DNA of 64,000 nucleotides. It comes from Boseongicola aestuarii. GTDB lineage: Bacteria; Pseudomonadota; Alphaproteobacteria; Rhodobacterales; Rhodobacteraceae. A program made the position numbers and the translations under genes. Where the stretch lies: NCBI RefSeq assembly GCF_900184815.1, contig NZ_FXXQ01000001.1, forward strand, positions 310,001 through 374,000. Direction: 5' to 3'. This document shows, in pieces, positions 7,377-21,174 of the stretch (its first letter is position 1; every line of letters begins with the position of its first letter). The notes under the pieces are model-generated. The model saw only the letters and a program-made list of their open reading frames with translations, was not told the origin of the DNA and did no database searches.

Positions 7377-10142
7377 GTGAGCGACACCCCGGAAACTCCT
7401 GAAAACGAAGAAGAAAAACGGCCTGCGGGTCCGACGATTTCCATCGCCGACGAGATGCGGACGTCGTATCTCGACTACGCCATGTCCGTCATCGTTTCCA
7501 GAGCCATCCCCGACCTCCGCGACGGCCTCAAGCCCGTGCACAGGCGCATCCTTTACGCCATGCACGAAAGTGGAAACACGCACGATAAGTCCTATCGCAA
7601 ATCGGCCCGTCCCGTGGGCGACACAATGGGCAAGTACCACCCCCACGGCGACAGCGCGATTTACGATGCTTTGGTCCGCATGGCGCAGCCGTTTTCAATG
7701 TCTCTGCCGCTTCTGGATGGTCAGGGCAACTTCGGTTCCATGGACGGCGACAACGCCGCCGCGATGCGATACACCGAAGTCCGGATGGATAAACCGGCCG
7801 CTTTTCTGTTGGCCGACATCGAGAAGGATACGGTCAACTTCCAGGATAACTATGACGGCAAAGACAGAGAACCTTCTGTTTTGCCTGCAAGATATCCGAA
7901 CATGCTGGTCAACGGTGCCGGCGGCATTGCGGTCGGCATGGCGACGAATATCCCGCCCCATAACCTCGGCGAGGTCATCGAAGGCACGCTTGCGCTTATC
8001 GAGGATCCGGATTTGTCCTCCGAACAGTTGATGGAGTACATCCCGGCGCCGGATTTCCCGACAGGCGGCATCATCCTCGGCCGTGCAGGCGCGCGCAAAG
8101 CCTATATGGAGGGGCGCGGAAGCGTCATCATCCGCGCCAAGACCCGCGTCGAGGAAATCCGCAAGGACCGCTATGCAATTGTCCTCGATGAAATTCCCTA
8201 TCAGGTCAACAAGGCGTCGATGATCGAAAAGATTGCCGAGCTTGTGCGTGACAAAAAGCTTGAAGGCATCAGCGGAATCCAGGACGAGAGCGACCGTGTC
8301 GGCGTCCGTGTCGTTATCGAGTTGAAACGCGACGCGACGCCCGATGTGGTCATCAATCAACTGTTCCGTTTCAGCCAGATGCAGACGTCCTTCGGATGCA
8401 ACATGCTGGCCCTGAATGGCGGTCGCCCCGAGACTTTGATGCTTCGCGATTTCCTGACTTATTTCATAGGCTTCCGCGAAGAGGTTGTTGCACGCCGGAC
8501 GGCTTTTGACCTGAGAAAGGCGCGCGAACGCAGCCATGTCCTGTGCGGCCTCGCCGTTGCCGTATCCAACGTCGACGAGGTTGTCGCGACCATACGCTCA
8601 AGTGCCGATGCCCCCGAGGCGCGGCAACGGTTGATGGAGCGGCGCTGGCCGGCGGCCGACATCGCTCCATACATTCAGCTGATCGACGACCCCGGCCATA
8701 CGATGAACGACGACGGGACGTATAATCTGTCGGAGACTCAGGCCCGCGCGATCCTTGAGTTGCGCTTACAGCGTCTCACGCAGATCGGCGTCAAGGAAGT
8801 CACGGACGAGCTGGAAGAACTGGCCGCCAAGATCAAGGACTATCTCGATATTCTTGGATCGCGCGAGCGGATCATGTCGATCATTTCCGACGAGCTTCGC
8901 GAAGTGAAGGAACAGTTCGCGGTCCCGCGTCGAACCGAGATCGTCGACTGGTCCGGGGACATGGAAGACGAAGATCTGATCGAGCGCGAAGATATGGTCG
9001 TGACGGTCACGCAGTCCGGCTACATCAAACGTACGCCGCTTGCCGATTTCCGGGCTCAAAAGCGCGGGGGCAAAGGCGTGTCCGGCGGAACATTGAAGGA
9101 CGATGACGTAGTCACCTCGCTTTTTGTCGCAAACACACATACCCAGCTGTTGTTTTTCACAACAGATGGAATGGCTTACAAGCTGAAGACTTGGCGTCTG
9201 CCTCTGGGTGGGCGGACCTCCAAAGGCAAGGCAATTGTCAACATTCTTCCAATTCCGACCGGCATTTCGATTGCCGCAATGATGCCCGTGGACCGCGATG
9301 AAGAGGACTGGGATCAGCTTCAGATCGTGTTTGCCACCTCGACCGGTGATGTGCGGCGCAATGCACTCTCCGATTTCACCAATGTGAAATCGAACGGCAA
9401 GATCGCGATGAAGCTGCCAGAGGACGTTAGTCTGGTCAACGCGCGCATCGCCTCCGAAGATGATGACGTGATGCTGATAACCGCCGAGGGACGCGCCATT
9501 CGCTTTTCGACAACGGCCGTGCGGGTCTTCAAGGGCCGCGACAGCACGGGTGTCCGCGGGATCAAGCTTTCGAAAAACGACAAGGTTGTTTCCATGTCCG
9601 TCATCCGGCATTTCGAAGCGACGCCTGAAGAACGCGCGGGCTATCTGAAAATGCGCCGCGCTGCAGCCGGGCTTGGCGACGACGCCGAAAGCAGCGACGA
9701 CGACGAAGCAACCGAAGGCGCAATCAGCCAGGAACGCTACGACGAGATGGCCGAACTGGAAGATCTGATCCTGACAATAACCGCAAACGGCGCGGGCAAG
9801 CTTAGCTCCAGCCACGACTACCCCGTTCGCGGGCGCGGTGGCCAAGGCGTAAGAGCCATGGATGCGGCCATGCGCGGCGGTCCTCTCCTGGCAAGTTTCC
9901 CGGTCGATCTGTCCGACCAGATCATGCTTGCCACATCCAAAGGCCAGTCGATCCGAGTCCCGGTCGAGGGTATTTCGTTCCGCTCCCGCGGTGCTGGAGG
10001 TGTCAAAGTCTTCAATACATCCGACGGAGAATTCGTGGTTTCAGTCGCCAGGATCGCCGATCAGGATGAAGAATCCGCAGAAGAGTGCGGCGAAGATGAA
10101 GGCACAGGCACACCCGAAGCGCGTGTTGACAACGCGGAATAA
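7377..10142 (+). CDS. gyrA: DNA gyrase subunit A
   Basis: Breakage-reunion subunit of gyrase; with GyrB it introduces negative supercoils. The 921-aa product carries catalytic Tyr132 (AMRYTE). Its quinolone-determining region has Ser93 and Asp97, equivalent to E. coli Ser83 and Asp87, which is the susceptible state. The GyrA box QKRGGKG lies at the start of the C-terminal beta-pinwheel. An acidic insertion ([14 protein letters not shown], about residues 760-780) enlarges the C-terminal domain, as is common in alphaproteobacteria. The start is GTG with a GCGAG ribosome site. It appears to be monocistronic and is followed by a strong hairpin. Confidence 0.98.
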   Translation: MSDTPETPENEEEKRPAGPTISIADEMRTSYLDYAMSVIVSRAIPDLRDGLKPVHRRILYAMHESGNTHDKSYRKSARPVGDTMGKYHPHGDSAIYDALVRMAQPFSMSLPLLDGQGNFGSMDGDNAAAMRYTEVRMDKPAAFLLADIEKDTVNFQDNYDGKDREPSVLPARYPNMLVNGAGGIAVGMATNIPPHNLGEVIEGTLALIEDPDLSSEQLMEYIPAPDFPTGGIILGRAGARKAYMEGRGSVIIRAKTRVEEIRKDRYAIVLDEIPYQVNKASMIEKIAELVRDKKLEGISGIQDESDRVGVRVVIELKRDATPDVVINQLFRFSQMQTSFGCNMLALNGGRPETLMLRDFLTYFIGFREEVVARRTAFDLRKARERSHVLCGLAVAVSNVDEVVATIRSSADAPEARQRLMERRWPAADIAPYIQLIDDPGHTMNDDGTYNLSETQARAILELRLQRLTQIGVKEVTDELEELAAKIKDYLDILGSRERIMSIISDELREVKEQFAVPRRTEIVDWSGDMEDEDLIEREDMVVTVTQSGYIKRTPLADFRAQKRGGKGVSGGTLKDDDVVTSLFVANTHTQLLFFTTDGMAYKLKTWRLPLGGRTSKGKAIVNILPIPTGISIAAMMPVDRDEEDWDQLQIVFATSTGDVRRNALSDFTNVKSNGKIAMKLPEDVSLVNARIASEDDDVMLITAEGRAIRFSTTAVRVFKGRDSTGVRGIKLSKNDKVVSMSVIRHFEATPEERAGYLKMRRAAAGLGDDAESSDDDEATEGAISQERYDEMAELEDLILTITANGAGKLSSSHDYPVRGRGGQGVRAMDAAMRGGPLLASFPVDLSDQIMLATSKGQSIRVPVEGISFRSRGAGGVKVFNTSDGEFVVSVARIADQDEESAEECGEDEGTGTPEARVDNAE

Positions 10143-10159
10143 GCGGCGGCTTCAAGGTG

Positions 10160-10193
10160 TTGAGGGGGTATCTTAAGTGATGCCCCCTCAACG
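10160..10193 (+). terminator. Hairpin terminator after gyrA
   Basis: A perfect 10-bp stem, GTTGAGGGGG (10160-10169) with CCCCCTCAAC (10184-10193), begins 18 nt after the gyrA stop. There is no T-run, so it may be an attenuated or processed 3' end rather than a classical intrinsic terminator. Confidence 0.6.
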
Positions 10194-10241
10194 CTACCTC
10201 ACCACAGCGCCCTTGTTAATCTTTCTTAACAGCTTCGTCCG

Positions 10242-10281
10242 TTAACCATCTATTAAGATTGAACTTTAAACAAAGTATCAT
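10242..10281 (+). promoter_or_regulatory. Candidate CtrA-activated promoter
   Basis: TTAA-N7-TTAA, the established CtrA box, is matched exactly at 10242-10256 (spacer CCATCTA). Its second half (TTAAGA, 10253-10258) sits where a -35 element would be. It is followed after 17 nt by TATCAT at 10276-10281 as a -10. This is the architecture known for CtrA-activated promoters in Caulobacter. A further TTAA-N6-TTAA pair is at 10216-10229. The gene served would be the outer-membrane barrel candidate at 10338. CtrA itself is encoded at 20.4-21.1 kb. Confidence 0.55.
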
Positions 10282-10337
10282 GTTTGCGAAATTGATCCCG
10301 GGTGGTGGCGCTGAAGGCAGCACGTTTGTGAGGGATT

Positions 10338-11090
10338 ATGCGGAAATTCATTGTATCGATTTGTGTGGCTATGGTGGCCACTCCGGTTGCAGCACAAAGC
10401 AGCCTCGGGATCCAAGGGCTCGACCTTCGATTTGGGAAGATGCAGGACGAAGCCGGAACAGCGCAGGCGGAACTGCAGTCGCGACTGGACGTCGCCATCA
10501 CCGAGGTCCACGGATTTCAGGGCGACGTTGCGTTTGCTGACACTGAAAACGGCCTCATCGGCCAATTGGGGGCCCATCTCTATATGACTCCCCGAAGTGG
10601 GCAGAAGTACGGGGTGTTCGCTTCGCTTTCGGATGTCGACGGCAGAACGATGACCTGGGGGTCGATTGGAGCGGAGGGCATGCTGGCACTTTCCGAAACG
10701 ACGACAATGGAAGCGCGGGCTGGCATGGGGATTTTGGACGTCGATAGCCTCGATTACATCTTCGGAGATATCGCAGTCGCCTATGCGCTTTCCGACAATA
10801 TTGATGTCGAAGCAGCTGCGACGTTTGCTGAATTTGATGAGGCGGCTTTTCGCGCCATCTCCTACGATATTTCGCTGACGGTACGCTACAGTGCGGATGG
10901 CGCGCCCTGGGGTGCATTTGCTTCGGTTTCGCAAAGCGGGCTAAGCGGCAGAGGTGGTCAACCGGGTGAAACGCGCTTTGGTTTCGGCGTGACAATGTCC
11001 TTTGGCCAAGCCGGCGGCGTGGCCCCGCAATCGCGCCCGTACCGCAGCGTTGACCCCGTCGCCCCCTTGGTCCGGCGTGATTTGTGGTAG
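10338..11090 (+). CDS. Predicted outer-membrane beta-barrel protein, function unknown
   Basis: The 250-aa protein starts with a clear signal peptide (MRKFIVSICVAMVATPVAAQ). It then has alternating polar/hydrophobic stretches ending in aromatic residues, such as QLGAHLYM, KYGVFASLS and SLTVRYSA, typical of transmembrane beta strands. After the FGFGVTMSFG strand a short Pro/Arg-rich tail ends in DLW. I do not recognise a named family. The ATG follows GTGAGGGATT. The upstream region holds a candidate CtrA promoter, which suggests cell-cycle or motility-linked expression. An inverted repeat follows at 11140-11175. Confidence 0.75.
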   Translation: MRKFIVSICVAMVATPVAAQSSLGIQGLDLRFGKMQDEAGTAQAELQSRLDVAITEVHGFQGDVAFADTENGLIGQLGAHLYMTPRSGQKYGVFASLSDVDGRTMTWGSIGAEGMLALSETTTMEARAGMGILDVDSLDYIFGDIAVAYALSDNIDVEAAATFAEFDEAAFRAISYDISLTVRYSADGAPWGAFASVSQSGLSGRGGQPGETRFGFGVTMSFGQAGGVAPQSRPYRSVDPVAPLVRRDLW

Positions 11091-11139
11091 GTGCCAGACT
11101 GTGGCGCGGTCGCCGCATTCTCAGATTTGCCATATTCTC

Positions 11140-11175
11140 GTCGCGGTTTTGTCTACATTCCCCGCAAAACCCGAC
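11140..11175. other. Imperfect inverted repeat between the barrel and DoxX-like genes
   Basis: GGTTTTG (11145-11151) pairs with CAAAACC (11165-11171). The stem is extended by GTCG/CGAC around one unpaired C, giving 11 bp with a 13-nt loop. There is no T-run, so it could be a Rho-type 3' end or an operator for the next gene. Confidence 0.35.
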
Positions 11176-11205
11176 CTGTGGCAGAATTAACTGCGGCTGG
11201 GTGAC

Positions 11206-11793
11206 ATGAGTGCGAGTTCAAACGTGCGACTTGAGGAAACGGGGTATTCCACCATGGGCAATATTGCAGCATTTCGCAGTTCACAGATTTTCAGCGGCCA
11301 TTTCGCTGTCAGGCTGCTGATCGTCTCGTATTTCATTGCGCTTGCTCTGGGTCTTATCAAAGGCGTCGACCTCGCGGTACTGGCGGCACCTTTCATGCCC
11401 ACGACCTTCGCCAAGATCGTCTCCGGGCTTGGCGTGGTTGGTCTGTCGGCGATGATCTTGTTCGGGTATCACCGACGTCTGGCTGCACTTCTGCTGGCGA
11501 TCGTTCTGTTTTGGTGCAGTTACCTCGCCTCTCTCAGCCCATTGGGTCTGGAGGACATCGGCAGCTTTTGGCGCGATCTGGCTCTGATTGGTGCGTTGCT
11601 TTTGACATACGCGGACGCCGAGGGCGACAAACAAGCCCCAGCCTATGGGACACTGCCACAAGGTGGGCAGATTGCGACAGGTCGGGAATGCGAGATATCC
11701 GCTCAGGCTGAAATGCCCGCGTCACAACGGCCCGTTGACGCGCCCCCAAAAGCCCTGTTCCGAGAAGATTTCGATATCGTTCGCGCAACCTGA
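11206..11793 (+). CDS. DoxX-like inner-membrane protein
   Basis: The 195-aa protein has four hydrophobic segments. They are arranged as in the DoxX/SURF4 superfamily: [16 protein letters not shown], the segment around [35 protein letters not shown] and [17 protein letters not shown]. About 55 polar C-terminal residues follow. Biochemical function is not established for this branch; some relatives are quinone- or redox-associated. I took the ATG at 11206. An internal ATG at 11254 preceded by a GAGGAAACGGGG stretch could be the true start. The next gene, trmFO, begins 41 nt downstream. Confidence 0.65.
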   Translation: MSASSNVRLEETGYSTMGNIAAFRSSQIFSGHFAVRLLIVSYFIALALGLIKGVDLAVLAAPFMPTTFAKIVSGLGVVGLSAMILFGYHRRLAALLLAIVLFWCSYLASLSPLGLEDIGSFWRDLALIGALLLTYADAEGDKQAPAYGTLPQGGQIATGRECEISAQAEMPASQRPVDAPPKALFREDFDIVRAT

Positions 11794-11833
11794 TCCCTTT
11801 TCAAACACCACATGTGACGCTACATCGCCTCAC

Positions 11834-13195
11834 ATGGACAAAACACTTCACATCATCGGCGGCGGGCTTGCCGGAAGCGAGGCCGCCTGGCAGGCCGCAA
11901 ACCTCGGGATCAAAGTCGTGATCCACGAAATGCGCCCCAAGGTCGAGACTTTCGCCCACAAGACAGGTCATCTTGCGGAAATGGTCTGCTCGAACTCGTT
12001 TCGCTCGGACGACAGCGAGCAAAATGCGGTTGGGCTTTTACACTGGGAAATGCGCCAGGCCGGCGGGCTGATCATGGAAATGGGCGACCGCCACCGCTTG
12101 CCAGCCGGAGGCGCCTTGGCCGTGGACCGTGATGCTTTTGCGCAAGGCGTCACGCAACGTCTGACCGCGCATCCAAATGTGTCTGTGGAATATGGCGAGA
12201 TCACCGAACTTCCAACCGATGGTTTCTGGATTATAGCGACCGGACCATTGACCAGTGGCACACTCGCCGAAGCGATCCGCCGCGAAACCGGCGAAGATGC
12301 ACTGGCCTTTTTCGATGCGATTGCGCCTATTGTCTACGCAGAGAGCATCAACATGGACGTCGCATGGCGTCAATCGCGCTACGACAAAGGCGAAACGGAA
12401 GACGAACGCACTGCATATCTGAACTGTCCAATGACCAAAGACCAGTACGAGGCGTTCATCGATGCCTTGCTTGCGGCGGACAAGACCGAATTTAAGGAAG
12501 GCGAAACCGCAGGTTATTTCGATGGCTGCCTGCCGATTGAAGTTATGGCCGAACGGGGTCGCGAAACCCTGCGCTTCGGCCCGATGAAGCCGATCGGACT
12601 GACCAATCCGCATAACCCCGAGACCAAAGCCTACGCCGTGGTCCAGCTACGCCGCGACAACGCACTTGGCACGCTTTACAACATTGTCGGCTTTCAAACG
12701 AAGATGAAATACGGCGCTCAGACCGAAGTATTTCGTACCATACCAGGGCTGGAGGAAGCTTCTTTCGCGCGCCTTGGCGGCATTCATCGCAACACGTTTC
12801 TGAACAGCCCTCGTTTTCTCGACGCAGAAATGCGCCTGAAATCGCGTCCGAACATCCGGTTTGCAGGACAGATTACCGGGGTCGAAGGCTATGTGGAGAG
12901 CGCAGCGATGGGGCTTTTGGCAGGACGCATGGCGGCTGCCGAGTCAAACGGGCGACGTCTGCCGTCCGTACCCGACACGACCGCGATTGGCGCTTTGGTG
13001 ACGCATATCACCGGTGGTGCGGATGCGAAAACCTTCCAGCCAATGAACGTCAATTTCGGGCTTTTCCCCCCCGTGGATGCCAAGGGCGGCCGTCGCGGGC
13101 GTCGCGATCGCTACAAAGCGTATACGGATCGCGCTAAATCGGATTGGCAGGGCTGGCTGGAAAGTGTGGACACACCTGAAATCGCCGCCCAATAA
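11834..13195 (+). CDS. trmFO: Folate/FAD-dependent tRNA (uracil-54-C5)-methyltransferase TrmFO
   Basis: Makes ribothymidine at position 54 of the tRNA T-loop using methylenetetrahydrofolate and FADH2. The 453-aa protein begins with the dinucleotide-binding [10 protein letters not shown] (residues 9-18). It contains the GidA-related motifs NSFRSDD and GLLHWEMR. The C-terminal [21 protein letters not shown] motif is diagnostic for TrmFO as opposed to MnmG. The reading frame is open further upstream, but homologous sequence begins at the ATG at 11834. The ribosome site is weak. Confidence 0.95.
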   Translation: MDKTLHIIGGGLAGSEAAWQAANLGIKVVIHEMRPKVETFAHKTGHLAEMVCSNSFRSDDSEQNAVGLLHWEMRQAGGLIMEMGDRHRLPAGGALAVDRDAFAQGVTQRLTAHPNVSVEYGEITELPTDGFWIIATGPLTSGTLAEAIRRETGEDALAFFDAIAPIVYAESINMDVAWRQSRYDKGETEDERTAYLNCPMTKDQYEAFIDALLAADKTEFKEGETAGYFDGCLPIEVMAERGRETLRFGPMKPIGLTNPHNPETKAYAVVQLRRDNALGTLYNIVGFQTKMKYGAQTEVFRTIPGLEEASFARLGGIHRNTFLNSPRFLDAEMRLKSRPNIRFAGQITGVEGYVESAAMGLLAGRMAAAESNGRRLPSVPDTTAIGALVTHITGGADAKTFQPMNVNFGLFPPVDAKGGRRGRRDRYKAYTDRAKSDWQGWLESVDTPEIAAQ

Positions 13196-13269
13196 GCCTA
13201 ATACCCAAATATGACATTCAGGAATATTTTTTCGTCGCTTGCTTCGCGCGCATGTTCTAGCGTGGCGCC

Positions 13270-13887
13270 ATGAGCCAAGACGATAAAGACCAAGCCCTGT
13301 GGACGCCGCACAGCGATGCCGAAATCAAAGAGATCTACGCAAGTTGGGCCGACAGCTATGAGGATGACGTCGCCGAATGGGGCTATGTGACCCCTACCCG
13401 ACTGGCGCTGGCCCTGCGTCGCTCTGGCGCCAACATCGAAAAGCCGATCCTTGATTTCGGATGTGGCACCGGTCTGTCCGGGATGGCGCTGAAGGCAGTT
13501 GGATTTCAGGTTATCGATGGCACAGATATCTCGCCCGAGATGCTCAGCAAGGCCGAGAGCAAGCCTGCCTATCGGCAGGTCTGGAAAGGCGAAGCCGGTT
13601 CGATGGGGCATATCAGACGCGGCGATTACGCGACGATTGCCGCGACGGGCGTCGTGAGCCTTGGGGCTGCGCCGCCCGAGACGCTTGATATGCTGGTGAA
13701 TGCGATTGGTCCGGGCGGCACACTAGCGTTCAGTTTCAATGATGCCACATTGGCCGAACGCGCCTATACGGATCGACTGGATATTGCCGTACTGGCGCCC
13801 GACATCGAACTTGTATTCGAAGAACACGGGCCGCACCTGCCCGCCAAGAACATGGGATCGACGATCTATGTGCTTCAACGCACTTGA
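13270..13887 (+). CDS. Class I SAM-dependent methyltransferase
   Basis: The 205-aa protein carries the SAM-binding motif I DFGCGTGLSG (about residues 63-72) followed by the acidic loop DGTDISPEML. It belongs to the UbiE/BioC-like methyltransferase fold. The N-terminal block EIKEIYASWADSYEDDVAEWGY is typical of a small subfamily whose substrate is unknown. The gene ends 3 nt before gluQ and is probably co-transcribed with it. I cannot assign a substrate. Confidence 0.8.
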   Translation: MSQDDKDQALWTPHSDAEIKEIYASWADSYEDDVAEWGYVTPTRLALALRRSGANIEKPILDFGCGTGLSGMALKAVGFQVIDGTDISPEMLSKAESKPAYRQVWKGEAGSMGHIRRGDYATIAATGVVSLGAAPPETLDMLVNAIGPGGTLAFSFNDATLAERAYTDRLDIAVLAPDIELVFEEHGPHLPAKNMGSTIYVLQRT

Positions 13888-13890
13888 AAC

Positions 13891-14763
13891 ATGAGCTTTC
13901 GGACCCGCTTTGCGCCATCACCCACCGGTCCGTTGCACCTCGGCCATGCCTATTCTGCACTTCTGGCGCACGACATGGCCCGTGCAAATAACGGTGCTTT
14001 TCTCCTTCGGATCGAAGACATAGACCAAAGCCGCTCACGCCCTTCCTGGGAAACACAAATCTACGATGATCTGACCTGGCTCGGTCTGACATGGGACGTG
14101 GGTATCATGCGTCAGTCGGACCGGCTGACAGACTACAGATCCGCACTGGACGCGCTCTGGCACCGTGGCCTGCTTTATCCCTGCACTTGTTCACGCCGCG
14201 ACATTGCGGAAGCTTTGTCGGCGCCTCAGGAAACGGTGAACGCGGTTGGCCCTGATGGGCCGGTTTATCCCGGAACTTGCCGCAATTATGCACCGATCGA
14301 CCCGAACATTCCGCTGCCGGAAGGTGTTGCACTGAGGCTGTTCATGTCGCGCGCAATCGAGGCCCTGGTGGATGACAGCGAGCTGAGCTTTCACGAGAAC
14401 CTGTACGGTGGACGTCACATCACCCGCATCGACCCCAGCGCGCTGGAATCAGCGGTCGGCGATGTTGTTCTTGCGCGAAAGGATATGGGAACAAGCTATC
14501 ATCTGGCGGTCGTCCTGGACGACGCTGCGCAAGGGATTACCGACGTCGTCCGCGGCCAGGATCTATTCGACGCGACGCAAATTCACGTTTTTCTTCAGAA
14601 ACTTATTGGCCTTCCGACACCGCGCTACCACCATCACCATTTGATCCGTGACGCCAACGGAAAACGACTGGCCAAACGGGACGACGCAAGGGCCATCAGT
14701 AAATTCCGCGAGGACGGCGCAAGCCCAAACGACATCCGACGGATGGTCGGCTTGTCGCGCTAG
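13891..14763 (+). CDS. gluQ: Glutamyl-Q tRNA(Asp) synthetase
   Basis: Attaches glutamate to the queuosine base of tRNA(Asp) rather than to the tRNA 3' end. The 290-aa protein is a shortened GluRS catalytic core without an anticodon-binding domain. It has HLGH (16-19) as the HIGH motif, KRLAKRDDA as the KMSKS equivalent, and the zinc site CTC...YPGTC characteristic of GluQ-RS. It follows the methyltransferase gene by 3 nt and converges with hisI, overlapping it by 4 bp. Confidence 0.94.
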   Translation: MSFRTRFAPSPTGPLHLGHAYSALLAHDMARANNGAFLLRIEDIDQSRSRPSWETQIYDDLTWLGLTWDVGIMRQSDRLTDYRSALDALWHRGLLYPCTCSRRDIAEALSAPQETVNAVGPDGPVYPGTCRNYAPIDPNIPLPEGVALRLFMSRAIEALVDDSELSFHENLYGGRHITRIDPSALESAVGDVVLARKDMGTSYHLAVVLDDAAQGITDVVRGQDLFDATQIHVFLQKLIGLPTPRYHHHHLIRDANGKRLAKRDDARAISKFREDGASPNDIRRMVGLSR

Positions 14764-15122
14764 GTGGCTTTTTCCGGGGCCATCAACTCGATTTCGTCTC
14801 CGGAACGCACTGACGTAAAAAAACATGTGCGACGGTTGGTATGACATGCAGGACCGTTCTGATCGACGATCAACAACAGACAGTCTCGGTCACAATCAAC
14901 GCGAAAATCGATAAGCTGCTGCGTGTGACCAGAGGTCTCGCCCTTTATCCAGAACGCCTGTCGCGACCGCGACCAGTAGGTAACCCGTCCCGTTGCAAGC
15001 GTTTTGGCGACGGCCTCGCGGTTCATCCACGCCATCATCAAGACCTCACCGCCTTGTGACTGCGCTATAGCCGGGATCAATCCCTGATCGTTGTAAACCA
15101 GACTTGATGGATCGAAAGACAT
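14760..15122 (-). CDS. hisI: Phosphoribosyl-AMP cyclohydrolase
   Basis: Third step of histidine biosynthesis: opens the adenine ring of phosphoribosyl-AMP. The 120-aa monofunctional enzyme (no HisE fusion) has the signature MMAWMNREA, the zinc-binding region with the VDCDRDCLL cysteines, and the ACHT...CFF motif. The ATG is preceded by AAAGG. It lies alone, away from other his genes, and is divergent from the NifU-like gene. Confidence 0.95.
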   Translation of the reverse strand: MSFDPSSLVYNDQGLIPAIAQSQGGEVLMMAWMNREAVAKTLATGRVTYWSRSRQAFWIKGETSGHTQQLIDFRVDCDRDCLLLIVDQNGPACHTNRRTCFFTSVRSGDEIELMAPEKAT

Positions 15123-15130
15123 AGATCAAA

Positions 15131-15182
15131 CCTTTGCGTCACGCACGAAGACCTCCTATCTAGAGGTCAGAAGGCGCAAAGG
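15131..15182. promoter_or_regulatory. Nested inverted repeats in the hisI / scaffold divergent region
   Basis: Outer arms CCTTTGCG (15131-15138) and CGCAAAGG (15175-15182) enclose inner arms GACCTC (15150-15155) and GAGGTC (15163-15168). Each outer arm contains the AAAGG ribosome-binding sequence of one of the divergent genes, so part of the symmetry may simply reflect two facing ribosome sites. The inner GACCTC-N7-GAGGTC repeat is a candidate operator. Confidence 0.4.
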
Positions 15183-15188
15183 AAAGTC

Positions 15189-15638
15189 ATGGCCGATACC
15201 GATCTGATCAAACTCTACTCGGGACGTATTCTGGAATTGGCGGCGGATATTCCGCTGACCGACGCGCTTGAGGCACCGCAGGCGTCCGTCAAGAAACGCT
15301 CACCACAGTGCGGTTCAACCGTGACAGTTGGCATTTCGATGCGCGACGGGCGGGTTTCGGAATTCGGACAAGACGTGAAAGCCTGCGCGCTGGGTCAGGC
15401 GTCGGCCTCGATTCTTGCGTCGCAAGTCATTGGACGGACAACATCTGAAATCACAGAGGCCCGCGCCCAATTGATTGAAATGCTGAAGAACAACGGTCCG
15501 GTGCCGCAAGCGCCGTTTGACGGATTCGAAGTTCTCATTCCCGCACGCGACTTCAAGAACCGCCATGCATCGATCCTCCTTGCGCTGGACGCAACGGCTG
15601 AGGCGATGAAAACGCTGGAACACTCCGACTGCGCGTGA
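15189..15638 (+). CDS. NifU-like/IscU-like iron-sulfur cluster scaffold protein
   Basis: The 149-aa protein has the IscU/NifU N-terminal fold. Cluster-ligand cysteines C41 (PQCGS) and C66 (KACALGQA) are visible. The third ligand is not in the usual position; the only other cysteine is C148 at the extreme C-terminus. It resembles the stand-alone scaffold proteins of Rhodobacterales rather than true IscU. The role is probably Fe-S cluster assembly or transfer. The ribosome site AAAGGA lies in an inverted-repeat arm. No suf or isc genes are adjacent. Confidence 0.82.
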   Translation: MADTDLIKLYSGRILELAADIPLTDALEAPQASVKKRSPQCGSTVTVGISMRDGRVSEFGQDVKACALGQASASILASQVIGRTTSEITEARAQLIEMLKNNGPVPQAPFDGFEVLIPARDFKNRHASILLALDATAEAMKTLEHSDCA

Positions 15639-15661
15639 AGCGTGGCATTTGCACGAAATGC

Positions 15662-15699
15662 AAAAAAAAACGCCGCGCACCCTTAACAGGGCCGCGGCG
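15662..15699 (-). terminator. Intrinsic terminator facing the small ORF
   Basis: The arms CGCCGCG (15671-15677) and CGCGGCG (15693-15699) form a GC-rich stem. On the minus strand the stem is followed directly by nine T residues (A-run at 15662-15670). This is a canonical rho-independent terminator for minus-strand transcription from the small gene at 15833-15952. Confidence 0.85.
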
Positions 15700-15832
15700 T
15701 GAGTAAGCGTGTCTGGCGATGTGATCGGTGCGAACTCCGGGACAGGAGCCAAGATGACAGGACAGCGTCATTGCATCGAATTTGGGGACAGGATGCAGGA
15801 CCGATCGACCAGACCGCAGGCAGATAGCGGTG

Positions 15833-15952
15833 TTAGAATAATGAAGGCAAATTCAGCATGACAACGAAGATCGCAACAAGGGCAACAGCCCCCGCGAAGT
15901 CTTGAGCAATCGTGCTGCGACAACGCGCAATCGTTTCTCTGATCTCAACCAT
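15833..15952 (-). CDS. Small membrane protein, 39 aa
   Basis: A short ORF encodes MVEIRETIARCRSTIAQDF followed by a hydrophobic helix (GAVALVAIFVVML) and the end NLPSLF. It has a charged amphipathic N-terminus and a single transmembrane segment. AAAGGA lies 7-8 nt before the ATG, and a strong minus-strand terminator lies about 130 nt downstream, so it looks like a complete monocistronic unit. Similar short proteins are, to my recollection, widespread in Rhodobacteraceae but uncharacterised. Function unknown. Confidence 0.65.
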   Translation of the reverse strand: MVEIRETIARCRSTIAQDFAGAVALVAIFVVMLNLPSLF

Positions 15953-16079
15953 GTCAGCGTCCTTTGATTTTCAGGCAGGCAGCGGGCGGCTGCGCTTTGT
16001 TGTCTCTTTGTTCTCAAATCTGAGGCGCATTGTAAAGAACTTTTTAAGAACATTTGCGAACAAAGTGATTGTCGCGCGG

Positions 16080-20314
<4,235 letters not shown>

Positions 20315-20366
20315 TCATATGGATAGGTTCGCGAATTCCCAAGGTCCAGCCTTTGCGTGGAGTCTG

Positions 20367-21083
20367 TCAGGCAGTCGCAGCGATTGGTTCCGGCTCAGCA
20401 GCGATCGGATCTGGATCGCGCAGGACATATCCACGGTCCCATACGGTCTCGATGTAGTTGTCGCCTTCGGTTGCTTCCGCGAGTTTCTTGCGCAGTTTGC
20501 AGATGAAGACGTCAATGATTTTCAATTCGGGTTCGTCCATGCCGCCATAGAGATGGTTGAGGAACATCTCCTTCGTCAGCGTTGTGCCCTTGCGCAACGA
20601 CAGAAGCTCAAGCATCTGGTATTCCTTGCCCGTCAGATGAACAGCGCGACCAGCGGCATCCACCGTTTTCGCGTCAAGATTGACTTCAACTTTGCCGGTC
20701 TTGATGACCGACTGCGCATGACCCTTCGAGCGTCGAATGATCGCATGGATTCGCGCAACTAATTCCTCGCGGTGAAAAGGCTTGGTCAAATAGTCGTCCG
20801 TGCCGAATCCGAAGCTCTTAATCTTGTTTTCGGTATCGTCCGATCCCGTGAGAATAAGGATCGGAGTGTCGACCCGCGCCATTCGCAACTGGCGCAAGAC
20901 CTCATGACCTTCCATATCGGGCAAATTCAGATCGAGAAGTATGAGATCGTAGTCATATAATTTGGCGAGATCGATTCCCTCTTCGCCAAGATCCGTCGCA
21001 TAGACATTCAGATTCGCGTGGGTCAGCATCATTTCGATGCTCCGCGAAGTCGTCGGATCGTCTTCTACCAAAAGTACGCGCAC
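20367..21083 (-). CDS. ctrA: Cell-cycle response regulator CtrA
   Basis: Master OmpR-type response regulator of alphaproteobacteria. In Rhodobacterales it controls motility, gene transfer agents and other non-essential traits. The 238-aa protein has a receiver domain with phosphoacceptor Asp51 ([16 protein letters not shown]) and a winged-helix DNA-binding domain ([22 protein letters not shown]). The C-terminal tail [13 protein letters not shown] ends in Ala-Ala-type residues, as in ClpXP-degraded CtrA. The start is GTG with GGAGAAG upstream. It is preceded on the same strand by sciP. Confidence 0.97.
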   Translation of the reverse strand: MRVLLVEDDPTTSRSIEMMLTHANLNVYATDLGEEGIDLAKLYDYDLILLDLNLPDMEGHEVLRQLRMARVDTPILILTGSDDTENKIKSFGFGTDDYLTKPFHREELVARIHAIIRRSKGHAQSVIKTGKVEVNLDAKTVDAAGRAVHLTGKEYQMLELLSLRKGTTLTKEMFLNHLYGGMDEPELKIIDVFICKLRKKLAEATEGDNYIETVWDRGYVLRDPDPIAAEPEPIAATA

Positions 21084-21134
21084 GTCGCTTCTCCGCAGCT
21101 ATCCCGTCACCCGTCTTTAATAGCCGTCCAATGG

Positions 21135-21149
21135 TTAACTGGGGGTTAT
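21135..21149 (-). promoter_or_regulatory. Near-match CtrA box upstream of ctrA
   Basis: Read on the minus strand this is ATAA-CCCCCAG-TTAAC. It differs from TTAA-N7-TTAAC by one base in the first half-site. It sits about 52 bp before the ctrA start, in the sciP-ctrA interval, so it is a plausible autoregulation site. Confidence 0.4.
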
Positions 21150-21174
21150 CAAGAAATTACTTTTGCATAACAAC

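Noticed and set aside
10216-10229. TTAA-N6-TTAA as a second CtrA box
   Set aside because: Spacing is 6 instead of 7 and it lies too far from the -10 element; noted only as context of the exact box.
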